Numbered from the stretch's first letter, positions 1-9,274 are shown. The stretch: 49,518 nucleotides of DNA from Paludibacter sp. (GCA_028692715.1 JAQUWU010000037.1:1-49518), one strand, 5' to 3'. Numbers and translations are program-made. Notes: generated from the sequence alone by a model not told the origin.

Positions 1-65
1 TTGTCACTAAAACGACGTTGCCGACGTTCGGCAGTTGTCATTTTTAATTGATCTAGTCGTGCCAT
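1..65 (-). CDS. IS3-family transposase OrfA-like protein, N-terminus only (cut by window edge)
   Basis: An ATG at 65-63 on the minus strand opens a frame that runs off the window. It reads MARLDQLKMTTAERRQRRFS, a short basic N-terminus like those of the small helix-turn-helix subunit (OrfA) of IS3-type transposases in Bacteroidetes. Only 21 codons are visible, so the family is inferred from this start and from the insertion-end-like sequence just upstream. It points away from the ribosomal operon. Confidence 0.45.
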   Translation of the reverse strand, partial: MARLDQLKMTTAERRQRRFSD

Positions 66-127
66 GTTGTTCACTTTTTAGTTGTTTTTGTTACTTTAAA
101 GTGGTCAACGTATTTCAGGCATTGACA
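1..127 (-). mobile_element. Edge of a probable IS3-like insertion sequence
   Basis: Minus-strand sequence upstream of the transposase-like start reads TGTCAATGCCTGAAATACG from 127 downward. It begins with TG, as many IS3-family terminal repeats do, and lies about 60 bp before the ORF, the usual distance from end to OrfA. The other end and any target duplication are outside the window, so the boundary at 127 is inferred. The element sits where rpsJ normally precedes rplC. Confidence 0.35.
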
Positions 128-203
128 TGAACGCATTAAAAAATATTTTACGTGTTAGGTTCTTGTAACTCGTAATTTGTAACAAAATTAATAAACACGA
201 CCG

Positions 204-227
204 TTCCCCCTTTAGGGGTTAGGGGTC
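204..227. repeat. GC-rich intergenic palindromic repeat, copy 1 (before rplC)
   Basis: Core CCCCCTTTAGGGG followed by TTAGGGGT, 16 bp before the rplC start codon. It belongs to the same family as copies at 6610, 6672, 20098, 20205, 20990, 21076, 22657, 22732 and 22761. It stands out sharply in GC content from the AT-rich spacer around it. Confidence 0.8.
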
Positions 228-242
228 TTAACAACAATTGAA

Positions 243-860
243 ATGCCAGGATTATTAGGAAAAAAAATCGGAATGACATCCGTTTTCAGTGCCGATGGTA
301 AAAATGTACCATGCACTGTTATCGAAGCAGGTCCTTGTGTTGTTACTCAAATTAAGACAGTAGAAACCGATGGTTACGAAGCTATTCAGGTTGGTTTTCA
401 GACAAAGACTGAAAAACATACCAACAAAGCTGAGGCCGGAATTTTCAAAGCTGCAGGAGTAGCACCTCAGAGACACTTGGTTGAGTTCAAAGAATTCAAA
501 AATGAATTCAAATTAGGTGATGCTATCACCTGCGAAATGTTTGAAGCAAATACATTTGTAGATGTAGTTGGTACTTCAAAAGGAAAAGGATTCCAGGGTG
601 TTGTAAAACGCCATGGTTTTGCTGGTGTAGGTCAAGCTACACACGGTCAGCACAACCGTCTTCGTGCACCGGGTTCTTTAGGAGCTTCGTCGTATCCATC
701 TCGCGTATTTAAAGGTATGCGTATGGCAGGCCGCACAGGTGGCGATAAAGTGACTATGCAAAACTTACAAATATTAAAAGTTATTCCAGAACACAACCTT
801 GTATTAATAAAAGGTTCTGTACCGGGAGCTAAAGGTTCAATCGTAATCATCAATAAATAA
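243..860 (+). CDS. rplC: 50S ribosomal protein L3
   Basis: Large-subunit protein L3, an early 23S rRNA binder whose extended loop reaches towards the peptidyl-transferase centre. The 205-residue length is normal for bacteria. The N-terminus [12 protein letters not shown] and the central segments [13 protein letters not shown] and [11 protein letters not shown] are family hallmarks. It is the first gene of the ribosomal supercluster here; the usual upstream neighbour rpsJ is absent and replaced by a spacer with a GC-rich repeat and an insertion-element edge. The start lacks a close Shine-Dalgarno site, as is usual in this phylum. Confidence 0.98.
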   Translation: MPGLLGKKIGMTSVFSADGKNVPCTVIEAGPCVVTQIKTVETDGYEAIQVGFQTKTEKHTNKAEAGIFKAAGVAPQRHLVEFKEFKNEFKLGDAITCEMFEANTFVDVVGTSKGKGFQGVVKRHGFAGVGQATHGQHNRLRAPGSLGASSYPSRVFKGMRMAGRTGGDKVTMQNLQILKVIPEHNLVLIKGSVPGAKGSIVIINK

Positions 861-862
861 CC

Positions 863-1492
863 ATGGAACTAAGTATAGTAAATATTAAAGGAGAAGACAC
901 CGGAAGAAAAGTATCGTTAAACGATGCAATTTTCGGTATTGAGCCAAATGACCATGCTATTTATTTAGATGTGAAACAATATTTGGCAAACCAACGTCAG
1001 GGAACTCATTCGTCAAAAGGCAGAAGTCAATTGTCGGGTAGTACTCGTAAATTAGGCAAACAAAAAGGTGGAGGTGGTGCCCGTCCGGGTGACATTAAAT
1101 CTGGTATTCGTGTTGGTGGTGGTCGTATGTTTGGACCTACACCTCGTGATTACAATTTCAAACTGAACAAAAAAGTAAAACAGTTGGCACGTAAATCAGC
1201 TTTATCATATAAAGCGATTGACAACTTAATCACTGTTGTTGATAAAATGGATTTCGATGGTCCAAAAACCAAAGAATTCGTAGCAATGACAAAAAGTTTA
1301 CAAGTTGCTGATAAAAAACCGTTAATTATTTTAGCAAATGCAAATAAAAACGTATATTTGTCGGCTCGTAATTTACCTAAGGTAAATGTCGTAACAGTTT
1401 CGGAATTAAGCACTTATATAGTTCTTAATGCCAAATCGCTTGTATTAACTGAAGATGCAGTGTTAGCAGTAGAACAAATATTTAAAGCATAA
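863..1492 (+). CDS. rplD: 50S ribosomal protein L4
   Basis: L4 (209 residues) binds 23S rRNA and sends a long loop into the exit tunnel. That loop is visible as the glycine/arginine-rich stretch [13 protein letters not shown]...[13 protein letters not shown] at about residues 69-100. The start lies 2 nt after the rplC stop, so the two are translationally close. In E. coli L4 autoregulates the S10 operon; no equivalent leader could be recognised upstream of rplC here. Confidence 0.98.
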   Translation: MELSIVNIKGEDTGRKVSLNDAIFGIEPNDHAIYLDVKQYLANQRQGTHSSKGRSQLSGSTRKLGKQKGGGGARPGDIKSGIRVGGGRMFGPTPRDYNFKLNKKVKQLARKSALSYKAIDNLITVVDKMDFDGPKTKEFVAMTKSLQVADKKPLIILANANKNVYLSARNLPKVNVVTVSELSTYIVLNAKSLVLTEDAVLAVEQIFKA

Positions 1493-1504
1493 GGAGACAG
1501 AATA

Positions 1505-1795
1505 ATGGGAATTATCATAAAACCAATCGTTACAGAAAAGATGACTCAACTGGGCGACAAACTGAACCGCTATGGCTTTAGAGTTCAAAAGGAAGCTAAC
1601 AAGATTGAGATCAAACAAGCTGTAGAAGCTATGTATAATGTTACTGTAAATGAAGTAAATACAATGGTAGTAACACCTAAAATGAAAAGTCGTTTTACAA
1701 AAGGTGGTGTTGTTAAAGGTAGAGCTTCAGCTTATAAAAAAGCTATTGTTACAGTGAAAGAAGGAGAACAAATTGATTTTTATAGCAATATTTAA
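1505..1795 (+). CDS. rplW: 50S ribosomal protein L23
   Basis: L23 (96 residues) sits at the tunnel exit and forms the docking site for trigger factor and SRP. The N-terminal [11 protein letters not shown] matches the family signature. The start is preceded by AAGGAG at 1491-1496, overlapping the rplD stop with 8 nt spacing. This is a real Shine-Dalgarno site in a genome where most starts have none. Co-directional with rplD (12-nt gap) and rplB (8-nt gap). Confidence 0.97.
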   Translation: MGIIIKPIVTEKMTQLGDKLNRYGFRVQKEANKIEIKQAVEAMYNVTVNEVNTMVVTPKMKSRFTKGGVVKGRASAYKKAIVTVKEGEQIDFYSNI

Positions 1796-1803
1796 AAAGA
1801 AAA

Positions 1804-2628
1804 ATGGCTGTACGTAAACTAAGACCCACAACACCGGGGCAAAGACACAAGATTATTGGTACATTCGACACAATTACTGCGAGTGCACCAGAGAAATCTC
1901 TTGTTGTAGGCGGATCAAAATCCGGAGGTCGTAACCATGATGGTAAAATGACCATGCGCTACCTAGGTGGCGGACACAAGAGAAAATATAGAGTAATTGA
2001 CTTTAAACGCAACAAAGACGGTGTTCCCGCAACAGTAAAAGCGATTGAATACGATCCGAATCGTTCGGCACGTATTGCATTGCTATATTATGCTGATGGG
2101 GAAAAAACATACATTCTTGCACCAAACGGATTGCAAGTTGGTCAGACTGTTGTTTCAGGTGCAGATGCTGCTCCTGAAGTTGGTAATTCATTACCAATGC
2201 AAAATATTCCACTGGGTACAATAATTCATAGTATTGAATTACGCCCGGGTCAAGGTGCTGCGATGGTACGTTCGGCAGGAACATTTGCACAATTAACCTC
2301 GCGTGAAGACAAGTATGCGATTGTAAAATTACCTTCAGGTGAACTTCGCAAAATTCTTGCTACATGTAAAGCTACTATCGGTAGTGTAGGAAACTCTGAT
2401 CACGCATTGGAAAGATCAGGAAAAGCAGGTCGCTCACGCTGGCTTGGACGTCGTCCACGCGTTCGTGGTGTTGCTATGAATCCGGTTGATCACCCCATGG
2501 GTGGTGGAGAAGGCCGCGCTTCAGGAGGACACCCACGTTCTCGCAAAGGCTTGTTAGCTAAAGGGTACAAAACACGTGCTCCAAAGAAACAGTCAAGTCA
2601 ATATATTATTGAAAGAAAGAAAAAATAA
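1804..2628 (+). CDS. rplB: 50S ribosomal protein L2
   Basis: L2 (274 residues) is one of the most conserved ribosomal proteins. It is needed for subunit association and peptidyl-transferase centre assembly. The C-terminal signature [19 protein letters not shown], with the conserved histidine, is intact. Length is normal. It starts 8 nt after rplW in the standard S10-operon order. Confidence 0.99.
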   Translation: MAVRKLRPTTPGQRHKIIGTFDTITASAPEKSLVVGGSKSGGRNHDGKMTMRYLGGGHKRKYRVIDFKRNKDGVPATVKAIEYDPNRSARIALLYYADGEKTYILAPNGLQVGQTVVSGADAAPEVGNSLPMQNIPLGTIIHSIELRPGQGAAMVRSAGTFAQLTSREDKYAIVKLPSGELRKILATCKATIGSVGNSDHALERSGKAGRSRWLGRRPRVRGVAMNPVDHPMGGGEGRASGGHPRSRKGLLAKGYKTRAPKKQSSQYIIERKKK

Positions 2629-2649
2629 TCAGAAAACTAAGTAAATAAT

Positions 2650-2916
2650 ATGAGCCGTTCATTAAAAAAAGGACCATACATCAACCTGAAGCTGGAAACT
2701 AAAATTTTAGCCATGAATGAAAGCGGTAAGAAAACCGTGATTAAATCATGGGCTCGTGCTTCAATGATATCACCTGATTTTGTAGGTCACACAATTGCAG
2801 TTCACAATGGTAACAAGTTTATCCCCGTATATGTAACCGAAAATATGGTAGGACACAAGTTAGGCGAATTTTCTCCAACTCGTAACTTCCGCGGTCACGG
2901 TGGTAAGAAAAAATAA
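2650..2916 (+). CDS. rpsS: 30S ribosomal protein S19
   Basis: S19 (88 residues) binds the head of 16S rRNA next to S13. [10 protein letters not shown] at the N-terminus and [16 protein letters not shown] near the C-terminus are diagnostic. It follows rplB by 21 nt and is in canonical order. Confidence 0.98.
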   Translation: MSRSLKKGPYINLKLETKILAMNESGKKTVIKSWARASMISPDFVGHTIAVHNGNKFIPVYVTENMVGHKLGEFSPTRNFRGHGGKKK

Positions 2917-2960
2917 TCCATTGAAATTTTAAATCAGAAAAAAATAAACATTTCAAGAAA

Positions 2961-3371
2961 ATGGGTGCAAGAAAAAAAATATCAGCCGAAGAAAGAAAAG
3001 AAGCAAATAAGACTCTTTACTTTGCCAAGCTCGTCGGAGTTCCAACTTCACCACGCAAAATGCGTCTTGTAGCGGATATGATTCGTGGCATGGAAGTGAA
3101 CAAAGCGCTGAGCGTATTGAAGTTTTCGTCTAAAGAGGCTTCAGGAAGATTAGAAAAATTGCTTAAATCAGCTATTGCAAACTGGGAAATCAAAACAGAG
3201 CAAAAAGCCGATAATGCAAACTTATATGTAAGTGGAATATCTGTTGACTCAGCAACTATGCTGAAACGTCTGCGTACTGCTCCTCAAGGACGTGGTTACC
3301 GCATTCGCAAACGTTCAAACCACGTTACGTTGTTTGTAGATTCAAAGAATACTAACGATAATCAAAATTAA
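2961..3371 (+). CDS. rplV: 50S ribosomal protein L22
   Basis: L22 (136 residues) has a globular domain on the ribosome surface and a beta-hairpin lining the exit tunnel. [14 protein letters not shown] (about residues 30-43) and the hairpin/C-terminal [14 protein letters not shown] are characteristic. The protein is longer than E. coli L22 (110 aa), with an N-terminal lysine-rich extension and a polar C-terminal tail, as common in Bacteroidetes. Confidence 0.97.
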   Translation: MGARKKISAEERKEANKTLYFAKLVGVPTSPRKMRLVADMIRGMEVNKALSVLKFSSKEASGRLEKLLKSAIANWEIKTEQKADNANLYVSGISVDSATMLKRLRTAPQGRGYRIRKRSNHVTLFVDSKNTNDNQN

Positions 3372-3378
3372 TTGCTCG

Positions 3379-4140
3379 ATGGGACAAAAAATTAATCCAA
3401 TAAGTAACCGCTTAGGAATCATTCGTGGATGGGATTCAAACTGGTATGGTGGAAACAATTATGGGGATACCATACTTGAAGATCACAAAATCAGAAAATA
3501 TCTTAATGCCCGTCTTGCAAAAGCCAGTATATCGCGCATTGTTATCGAACGTACGTTGAAATTAGTTACTATCACAGTTTGTACAGCCCGCCCCGGTATC
3601 ATTATCGGTAAAGGTGGTCAGGAAGTTGATAAACTGAAAGAAGAATTGAAAAAAATCACTGATAAAGAAGTGCAAATCAATATCTTCGAAATAAAACGTC
3701 CCGAACTTGATGCTGTAATTGTTGCAAACAACATTGCTCGTCAGGTAGAAGGAAAAATCGCTTATCGTCGTGCTACAAAAATGGCAATTCAATCGACTAT
3801 GCGTATGGGTGCCGAAGGTATCAAAGTTATGTGTTCAGGTCGTTTGAATGGTGCAGAAATGGCACGTTCTGAAATGTATAAAGAAGGAAGAACTCCTCTT
3901 CATACTTTAAGAGCCGATATCGATTATGCACATGCCGAAGCATTAACCAAAGTTGGTTTAATTGGTATTAAAGTTTGGATTTGCCGTGGTGAAATCTATG
4001 GTAAAAAAGATTTAGCTCCAAACTTTACAGCTACCAAAGAAACCCGCAGTGGTGACCGTGGTGGATACGGAGAACGTAATGATCGTAGAGATCGCAATGA
4101 CCGTGGAGGTAAAGGCGGTTTTAAAAAGAAAAAAAATTAA
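3379..4140 (+). CDS. rpsC: 30S ribosomal protein S3
   Basis: S3 (253 residues) lies at the mRNA entry tunnel and contributes to helicase activity. The type II KH domain is visible with [10 protein letters not shown] (GxxG loop), followed by the conserved C-terminal domain ([13 protein letters not shown]). The last ~30 residues are a basic, glycine/arginine/asparagine-rich tail ending in a lysine run, typical of S3 in this phylum but longer than in E. coli. It starts 7 nt after rplV. Confidence 0.98.
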   Translation: MGQKINPISNRLGIIRGWDSNWYGGNNYGDTILEDHKIRKYLNARLAKASISRIVIERTLKLVTITVCTARPGIIIGKGGQEVDKLKEELKKITDKEVQINIFEIKRPELDAVIVANNIARQVEGKIAYRRATKMAIQSTMRMGAEGIKVMCSGRLNGAEMARSEMYKEGRTPLHTLRADIDYAHAEALTKVGLIGIKVWICRGEIYGKKDLAPNFTATKETRSGDRGGYGERNDRRDRNDRGGKGGFKKKKN

Positions 4141-4173
4141 CTGTTAATAATGAGTTTGATTTAAGGAAATATT

Positions 4174-4608
4174 ATGTTACAACCTAAAAAAACAAAGTTC
4201 AGGAGACAGCAGAAGGGGCGCATGAAAGGAAATGCCCAAAGAGGTAATCAGTTGGCGTTCGGATCTTTTGGAATAAAATCGTTAGAGTCTAAATGGTTAA
4301 CTGGTCGTCAAATTGAAGCCGCCCGTATTGCTGTTACCCGTTATATGCAACGTCAGGGTCAAATCTGGATTAGAGTGTTCCCGGACAAACCAATTACAAA
4401 AAAACCTGCTGAGGTTCGTATGGGTAAAGGTAAGGGTGCTCCAGAAGGATTCGTTGCTCCAATTACTCCTGGTCGTATACTTTTCGAAGTAGAAGGCGTA
4501 TCATTCGATATCGCAAAAGAAGCATTACGTTTGGCTGCTCAAAAACTTCCCGTAACTACAAAATTTGTAGTACGTAGAGATTATGATTTCACCTCTGTAA
4601 ACGTGTAA
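4174..4608 (+). CDS. rplP: 50S ribosomal protein L16
   Basis: L16 (144 residues) helps position the tRNA acceptor stem in the A and P sites. [19 protein letters not shown] and [19 protein letters not shown] are family signatures. A 33-nt gap after rpsC contains AAGGAA at 4163-4168, 5 nt before the start, a weak Shine-Dalgarno-like site. Confidence 0.98.
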   Translation: MLQPKKTKFRRQQKGRMKGNAQRGNQLAFGSFGIKSLESKWLTGRQIEAARIAVTRYMQRQGQIWIRVFPDKPITKKPAEVRMGKGKGAPEGFVAPITPGRILFEVEGVSFDIAKEALRLAAQKLPVTTKFVVRRDYDFTSVNV

Positions 4609-4613
4609 GGAAA

Positions 4614-4808
4614 ATGAAAACAAGAGAAATAAAAGAATTAAACAATAAAGAGATTCAAGAGCGTTTGGATGTGGAAAGAGAGCATCTGGTTCGTTTACAA
4701 TTGAATCATGCCATTTCTCCACTTGACAATCCGTTGCAAATCAAGGAGGTTCGCAGAACTATCGCTCGTATTGCTACAGAGTTACGTCAGAGAGAAATTA
4801 ATCAATAA
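4614..4808 (+). CDS. rpmC: 50S ribosomal protein L29
   Basis: L29 (64 residues) is a two-helix protein at the tunnel exit next to L23. The predicted helices ([19 protein letters not shown] and [19 protein letters not shown]) match the family. It starts 5 nt after the rplP stop with AAGG immediately upstream. Confidence 0.96.
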   Translation: MKTREIKELNNKEIQERLDVEREHLVRLQLNHAISPLDNPLQIKEVRRTIARIATELRQREINQ

Positions 4809-4812
4809 AATT

Positions 4813-5079
4813 ATGACCCTGATGGAAACAAGAAATTTAAGAAAAGAAAGAACAGGTGTCGTTTTTAGCAACAAGATGGATAAAACCATAACTATTGCTG
4901 TAAAATGGAAAGAAAAACACCCTATTTACGGAAAATTCGTAAATAAAACAAAGAAATATCATGCTCATGATGAGAAAAACGAATGTAACATTGGTGACAC
5001 TGTACGCATTATGGAAACTCGTCCGTTGAGTAAATTAAAAAGATGGAGATTAACTGAAATTATCGAAAGAGTTAAGTAA
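4813..5079 (+). CDS. rpsQ: 30S ribosomal protein S17
   Basis: S17 is an OB-fold primary 16S binder. [19 protein letters not shown] and [20 protein letters not shown] are diagnostic. Two starts are possible: ATG 4813 (88 aa, AT-rich context typical of this genome, 4 nt after rpmC) and ATG 4822 (85 aa, [12 protein letters not shown], closest to homologues). A frame extending back to 4708 would overlap most of rpmC and is not credible. Confidence 0.95.
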   Translation: MTLMETRNLRKERTGVVFSNKMDKTITIAVKWKEKHPIYGKFVNKTKKYHAHDEKNECNIGDTVRIMETRPLSKLKRWRLTEIIERVK

Positions 5080-5081
5080 TT

Positions 5082-5447
5082 ATGATACAACAAGAATCAA
5101 GACTCGTAGTAGCAGATAATAGTGGTGCAAAAACCGCTCTATGTATCCGCGTATTGGGAGGAACCAGCAAACGTTATGCTACACTTGGCGATATCATTGT
5201 TGTTGCCGTGAAAAGTGTAATACCTTCAGGTGACATTAAAAAAGGAATCGTTTCAAAAGCAGTTATCGTTCGTACGAAAAAAGAAGTTCGTCGTGCCGAT
5301 GGATCGTATATTCGTTTCGATGATAATGCCTGTGTATTGTTAAACAATACTGGTGAAATCCGTGGTAGCCGTATATTCGGCCCTGTAGCTCGTGAATTAC
5401 GTGCTACAAATATGAAAATCATATCACTTGCACCTGAAGTGCTTTAA
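5082..5447 (+). CDS. rplN: 50S ribosomal protein L14
   Basis: L14 (121 residues) forms intersubunit bridges and binds the silencing factor Rsf[18 protein letters not shown] and the C-terminal [18 protein letters not shown] are highly conserved. It starts 2 nt after rpsQ. Confidence 0.98.
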   Translation: MIQQESRLVVADNSGAKTALCIRVLGGTSKRYATLGDIIVVAVKSVIPSGDIKKGIVSKAVIVRTKKEVRRADGSYIRFDDNACVLLNNTGEIRGSRIFGPVARELRATNMKIISLAPEVL

Positions 5448-5468
5448 TCTTCGAAAAAATAAACAGCG

Positions 5469-5780
5469 ATGAGTAAATTACATATAAAAAAAGGTGATAC
5501 CGTTTACGTTAATACCGGAGTTGACAAAGGCAAAACCGGTCGCGTGTTGGACGTTCTTGTGAAAGAACAGCGCGCATTCGTAGAAGGAGTAAATATGGTC
5601 TCTAAGAGTACCAAACCTAACGCTAAAAGTCCTCAAGGTGGAATAACTAAACAAGAAGCGGCTATTCATATCTCAAATTTAAATCCGGTAGAAAACGGGA
5701 AACCCGTACGTGTTGGACGCAAATTGAATGCAGATGGTAAATTAGTTCGTATTTCTAAAAAATCAGGAGGAGAGATTTAA
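5469..5780 (+). CDS. rplX: 50S ribosomal protein L24
   Basis: L24 (103 residues) is an early assembly initiator near the tunnel exit. The KOW motif is visible at the N-terminus ([20 protein letters not shown]). Followed after 2 nt by rplE. Confidence 0.97.
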   Translation: MSKLHIKKGDTVYVNTGVDKGKTGRVLDVLVKEQRAFVEGVNMVSKSTKPNAKSPQGGITKQEAAIHISNLNPVENGKPVRVGRKLNADGKLVRISKKSGGEI

Positions 5781-5782
5781 GA

Positions 5783-6328
5783 ATGAATACAGCAAGTTTA
5801 AAACAAGATTACAGAGAGCGTATCGTTCCTATCTTGATGAAAGATTTTGGTTATAGCTCAGTTATGCAGGCTCCAAAACTCGAAAAAATTGTTCTTAACC
5901 AAGGATTGGGTATAGCCGTTGCCGATAAAAAAATTATCGAAGTTGCTATCAACGAAATGACAACAATTACCGGTCAAAAAGCAGTTTCAACTATCTCAAA
6001 AAAAGATATTTCAAACTTCAAATTACGTAAAAAAATGCCTATTGGTGTTCGCGTTACTTTACGTGGAGATCGTATGTATGAATTTTTGGAAAGATTAGTG
6101 CGCGTTGCTTTGCCTCGTACACGTGACTTTAAAGGAATTGAAAACAAATTGGATGGACGTGGAAACTATACACTTGGTATTACTGAGCAAATTATTTTCC
6201 CTGAAATCAATATTGATGCAATTTCCCGCTTATTGGGAATGAACATTACTTTCGTAACAACAGCTAAAACTGATGAAGAAGGTTTTGCTTTGTTGAAAGA
6301 ATTCGGATTACCATTCAAAAAAAATTAA
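5783..6328 (+). CDS. rplE: 50S ribosomal protein L5
   Basis: L5 (181 residues) binds 5S rRNA and contacts P-site t[15 protein letters not shown], the central [14 protein letters not shown] and [16 protein letters not shown] are typical. AGGAGG at 5765-5770, within the rplX C-terminus, lies 12 nt before the start; it may be a weak Shine-Dalgarno site or only coding sequence. Confidence 0.98.
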   Translation: MNTASLKQDYRERIVPILMKDFGYSSVMQAPKLEKIVLNQGLGIAVADKKIIEVAINEMTTITGQKAVSTISKKDISNFKLRKKMPIGVRVTLRGDRMYEFLERLVRVALPRTRDFKGIENKLDGRGNYTLGITEQIIFPEINIDAISRLLGMNITFVTTAKTDEEGFALLKEFGLPFKKN

Positions 6329-6340
6329 TTTAGAAATACA

Positions 6341-6610
6341 ATGGCAAAAGAATCAATGAAAGCCCGTGAGGTAAAAAGAGCCAAACTGGTTGCTAAATTC
6401 GCAGAAAAACGCGCAAAAATGATAGCCGATGGTGACTATGAAGGTCTTCAATCACTACCTAAGAATTCATCGCCAGTACGTTTGCACAATCGTTGCAAAA
6501 TTACCGGTCGTCCAAAAGGATATATGCGTCAGTTTGGAATTTCACGTATCCAATTCCGCGAAATGGCTTCTAACGGTTTAATTCCGGGAATAAGAAAAGC
6601 AAGCTGGTGA
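6341..6610 (+). CDS. rpsN: 30S ribosomal protein S14 (zinc-free type)
   Basis: S14 (89 residues) lies in the 30S head. It is the long, zinc-independent form: the CxxC...CxxC ligands of the 61-residue type are absent, and only one cysteine is seen, in [19 protein letters not shown]. The C-terminal [22 protein letters not shown] region is conserved. It is followed by a 139-bp spacer with facing GC-rich repeats, the first sizeable gap in the cluster. Confidence 0.98.
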   Translation: MAKESMKAREVKRAKLVAKFAEKRAKMIADGDYEGLQSLPKNSSPVRLHNRCKITGRPKGYMRQFGISRIQFREMASNGLIPGIRKASW

Positions 6611-6632
6611 CCCCTAAATCCCCTAAAGGGGA
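6610..6632. repeat. GC-rich palindromic repeat, copy 2 (inverted orientation)
   Basis: Reverse-orientation copy of the CCCCTTTAGGGG family, beginning in the last base of the rpsN stop codon. It faces copy 3 at 6672-6696, so the pair could form a long stem with a loop of about 39 nt between rpsN and rpsH. Confidence 0.8.
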
Positions 6633-6671
6633 CTTTTGATTACCAAATGAATAATGTAAAATACTATCTAT

Positions 6672-6696
6672 ATCCCCCTTTAGGGGTTAGGGGTAG
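6672..6696. repeat. GC-rich palindromic repeat, copy 3
   Basis: Forward copy (CCCCCTTTAGGGG then TTAGGGGT), partner of the inverted copy at 6610-6632. No U-tract follows, so it does not look like an intrinsic terminator. Confidence 0.8.
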
Positions 6697-6715
6697 ACAT
6701 AATAATTAAATATTG

Positions 6716-6730
6716 TCCCGACGGTCGGGA
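6716..6730. repeat. Perfect small palindrome TCCCGACGGTCGGGA
   Basis: Seven-base arms TCCCGAC/GTCGGGA around a single central base, 19 bp before the rpsH start. It is GC-rich against an AT-rich spacer. It could be another dispersed intergenic element or a protein-binding site; no function can be assigned. Confidence 0.6.
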
Positions 6731-6749
6731 TCAATTTAAAAACAATAAT

Positions 6750-7145
6750 ATGACAGATCCAATAGCAGATTATCTTACGCGATTGCGGAACGCTATTAAA
6801 GCAAACCACCGTGTGGTGGAAATTCCCGCATCAAATTTGAAAAAGGAAATGACCAGGATATTGCATGAAAAAGGCTATATCTTAAACTACAAATTTGTAG
6901 ATGAAGGTCCACAAGGTAGCATTAAAATTGCCTTGAAATACGATTCGGTTAACAAAGTTAGCTCGATCAAAAAATTAATCAGAGTTTCTACACCAGGTCT
7001 TCGTCAGTATGCAGGATATCAAGATATGCCACGCGTATTGAATGGATTAGGTATTGCAATTCTTTCTACTTCAAAAGGAGTAATTACCAACAAAGAGGCC
7101 GCAGACTTAAAAGTAGGTGGTGAGGTATTGTGTTACATTTATTAA
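6750..7145 (+). CDS. rpsH: 30S ribosomal protein S8
   Basis: S8 (131 residues) is a primary 16S rRNA binder and, in E. coli, the translational repressor of the spc operon. MTDPIADYLTRLRNAIKAN and the C-terminal STSKGVITNKEA...GGEVLCYIY are conserved. It follows the repeat-rich 139-bp spacer after rpsN. Confidence 0.98.
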   Translation: MTDPIADYLTRLRNAIKANHRVVEIPASNLKKEMTRILHEKGYILNYKFVDEGPQGSIKIALKYDSVNKVSSIKKLIRVSTPGLRQYAGYQDMPRVLNGLGIAILSTSKGVITNKEAADLKVGGEVLCYIY

Positions 7146-7164
7146 TAAGTAGGAGGAAAGTAAT

Positions 7165-7716
7165 ATGTCAAGAATAGGAAAATTACCCATAAATATACCT
7201 GCAGGTGTAACAGTTACAGTTCAGGATACATTGGTTACAGTAAAAGGACCAAAAGGAACGTTGATTCAGGATATCAACCCAAACATAACAGTAGCTGTTG
7301 ATGGTGGTGTTTGTACCGTTTCACGTCACGATGATGAAAAGCAAAACCGTGCCTTCCACGGATTATATCGTTCATTGATTCACAATATGATCATAGGCGT
7401 GTCAGAAGGTTACAAAAAAACGATGGAACTTGTTGGTGTAGGTTATCGTGTGTCTAATCAGGGTCAGGTGCTTGAATTCGCATTAGGTTATACTCACAAT
7501 ATCTTTTTGAGTTTACCTGCCGAAATCAAAATCGAAACAAAAAGTGAACGTAACCAAAATCCAATCGTTATGTTGGAAAGTTGCGATAAACAATTGATCG
7601 GACAAGTTTGCGCGAAGATTCGTTCTTTCCGTAAACCTGAACCTTACAAAGGAAAAGGTATTAAATTTGCCGGTGAAATACTTCGCCGCAAAGCCGGTAA
7701 ATCTGCCGGTAAATAA
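7165..7716 (+). CDS. rplF: 50S ribosomal protein L6
   Basis: L6 (183 residues) has two related domains and lies near the factor-binding site. MSRIGKLPINIPAGV and EPYKGKGIKFAGEILRRKAGK are diagnostic. A canonical Shine-Dalgarno AGGAGG at 7151-7156, 8 nt before the start, is unusual for this phylum. Confidence 0.98.
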   Translation: MSRIGKLPINIPAGVTVTVQDTLVTVKGPKGTLIQDINPNITVAVDGGVCTVSRHDDEKQNRAFHGLYRSLIHNMIIGVSEGYKKTMELVGVGYRVSNQGQVLEFALGYTHNIFLSLPAEIKIETKSERNQNPIVMLESCDKQLIGQVCAKIRSFRKPEPYKGKGIKFAGEILRRKAGKSAGK

Positions 7717-7737
7717 ATTACGTAAACTTGTGAAATT

Positions 7738-8082
7738 ATGACAACAAATTTAGAAAGAAGATCAAGAATAAAAGCACATATCCGTCACAAAGTGACCGGA
7801 TCTGCCCAAAAACCAAGAATGACAGTATTTAGAAGCAATACTCAGATTTATGCTCAAATAATTGATGATTTATCTGGTAAAACTGTAGCTTCAGCATCTT
7901 CGTTGGGAGTAAAAGAAAAAGCAACTAAAATAGAACAAGCTGCAAAAGTTGGCGCCTTGATAGCAAAAGTTGCTCAAGAAGCCGGAATTACAGAAGTGGT
8001 ATTCGACCGTAACGGTTATTTATACCATGGTAGAGTTAAACAATTGGCTGACGCTGCTCGCGAAGCTGGTCTTAAATTTTAA
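7738..8082 (+). CDS. rplR: 50S ribosomal protein L18
   Basis: L18 (114 residues) binds 5S rRNA with L5. [20 protein letters not shown]-type N-terminal sequence and the C-terminal [20 protein letters not shown] are typical. In spc-operon order, 21 nt after rplF. Confidence 0.97.
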   Translation: MTTNLERRSRIKAHIRHKVTGSAQKPRMTVFRSNTQIYAQIIDDLSGKTVASASSLGVKEKATKIEQAAKVGALIAKVAQEAGITEVVFDRNGYLYHGRVKQLADAAREAGLKF

Positions 8083-8088
8083 TTAAGC

Positions 8089-8607
8089 ATGGCAACAAAT
8101 ATGAATAAAGTAAAATCGACCAACGATTTAGAATTAAAAGACAGATTAGTAGCAATCAACCGCGTAACGAAAGTTACAAAAGGTGGACGTACTTTCAGCT
8201 TCTCGGCAATCGTTGTAGTTGGAAACGAAGATGGTATTGTTGGTTGGGGACTTGGTAAAGCAGGTGAAGTAACAGCTGCTATTGCTAAAGGAACTGAAGC
8301 TGCTAAGAAAAACCTAATTAAAGTTCCTGTATATAAAGGAACTATTCCTCACATGCAAATCTCTAAGTTCGGAGGTGCACAGGTGTTTATTCACCCGGCT
8401 TCGCATGGTACGGGAGTAAAAGCAGGTGGTGCGATGCGTGCAGTACTTGAAAGTGTTGGTGTAACCGACGTTTTGGCTAAATCAAAAGGATCATCGAACC
8501 CTCATAACTTAGTAAAAGCTACTATTTTAGCATTGAGCGAATTGCGCGATGCTCATACTGTAGCTCAAAACAGAGGTGTTTCACTTGATACAGTGTTTAA
8601 CGGATAA
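8089..8607 (+). CDS. rpsE: 30S ribosomal protein S5
   Basis: S5 (172 residues) is important for decoding accuracy and mRNA entry. The dsRNA-binding-like N-domain is followed by [19 protein letters not shown] and the C-terminal [19 protein letters not shown]. It starts 6 nt after rplR. Confidence 0.98.
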   Translation: MATNMNKVKSTNDLELKDRLVAINRVTKVTKGGRTFSFSAIVVVGNEDGIVGWGLGKAGEVTAAIAKGTEAAKKNLIKVPVYKGTIPHMQISKFGGAQVFIHPASHGTGVKAGGAMRAVLESVGVTDVLAKSKGSSNPHNLVKATILALSELRDAHTVAQNRGVSLDTVFNG

Positions 8608-8619
8608 ATCGATAAAATT

Positions 8620-8796
8620 ATGGCAACAATAAAAATTAAACAAGTAAGAAGTATAATCAAACGCCCAAATATTCAAAAACTGACTATGGAAGCATTAGGT
8701 TTGAAAAAAATGAATGCCGTAGTTGAGCACGAAGCAACTCCTCAAATTTTGGGAATGGTAGCTAAAGTGAAACACTTGGTTGAAGTGATCAATTAA
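8620..8796 (+). CDS. rpmD: 50S ribosomal protein L30
   Basis: A 58-codon gene in the 220-bp space between rpsE and rplO. It begins MATIKIKQVRSIIKRPNIQK and ends with KVKHLVEVIN. The motif of basic residues after the first strand and the ALGLKKMNAVVEHE segment are typical of L30. Its place (rpsE-rpmD-rplO) is the canonical spc order, so identification is secure despite the small size. Confidence 0.96.
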   Translation: MATIKIKQVRSIIKRPNIQKLTMEALGLKKMNAVVEHEATPQILGMVAKVKHLVEVIN

Positions 8797-8827
8797 TATT
8801 AATCTTAGACTCTTTAAAAAATAAGAT

Positions 8828-9274
8828 ATGAACTTAAGTAATTTAACCCCAGCAGCAGGTTCTACTTTTACTAGAAAAAGAATTGGTCGTGGTACCGGTT
8901 CCGGATTAGGTGGAACTTCTACAAAAGGGCACAAAGGACAGAAATCACGTTCAGGTTATTCTAAAAAAATCGGTTTTGAAGGCGGTCAGATGCCAATTCA
9001 ACGTCGTTTACCAAAATTTGGTTTCAAAAACATTAATCGTGTTGAATATAAAGCTGTCAATATCGATACTTTGCAAATTATTGCTGAAAGTAAAAAACTG
9101 ACTAAAATCGGAGTTGCTGACTTGAGAGAAGCAGGTTTTCTTTCAAAAACGGCTTTGGTTAAGATTTTAGGCAAAGGTACTTTGACTATGAAATTGGAAG
9201 TAGAAGCAAATGGATTTTCTAAATCGGCAGAAGACGCAATCGTAGCCGCAGGTGGAACTGTAGTAAAATTATAA
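8828..9274 (+). CDS. rplO: 50S ribosomal protein L15
   Basis: L15 (148 residues) is a late 50S assembly protein. The glycine-rich N-terminal stretch RIGRGTGSGLGGTSTKGHKG and FEGGQMPIQRRLPKFGF are hallmarks. It ends 4 nt before secY. Confidence 0.98.
   Translation: MNLSNLTPAAGSTFTRKRIGRGTGSGLGGTSTKGHKGQKSRSGYSKKIGFEGGQMPIQRRLPKFGFKNINRVEYKAVNIDTLQIIAESKKLTKIGVADLREAGFLSKTALVKILGKGTLTMKLEVEANGFSKSAEDAIVAAGGTVVKL

Noticed and set aside
4708-4812. Longer S17 frame
   Set aside because: It overlaps rpmC almost to its end in another phase, and S17 homologues begin near [12 protein letters not shown].
6610-6696. Facing GC-rich repeats as an intrinsic terminator
   Set aside because: There is no U-tract after the stem and essential ribosomal genes follow in the same direction.
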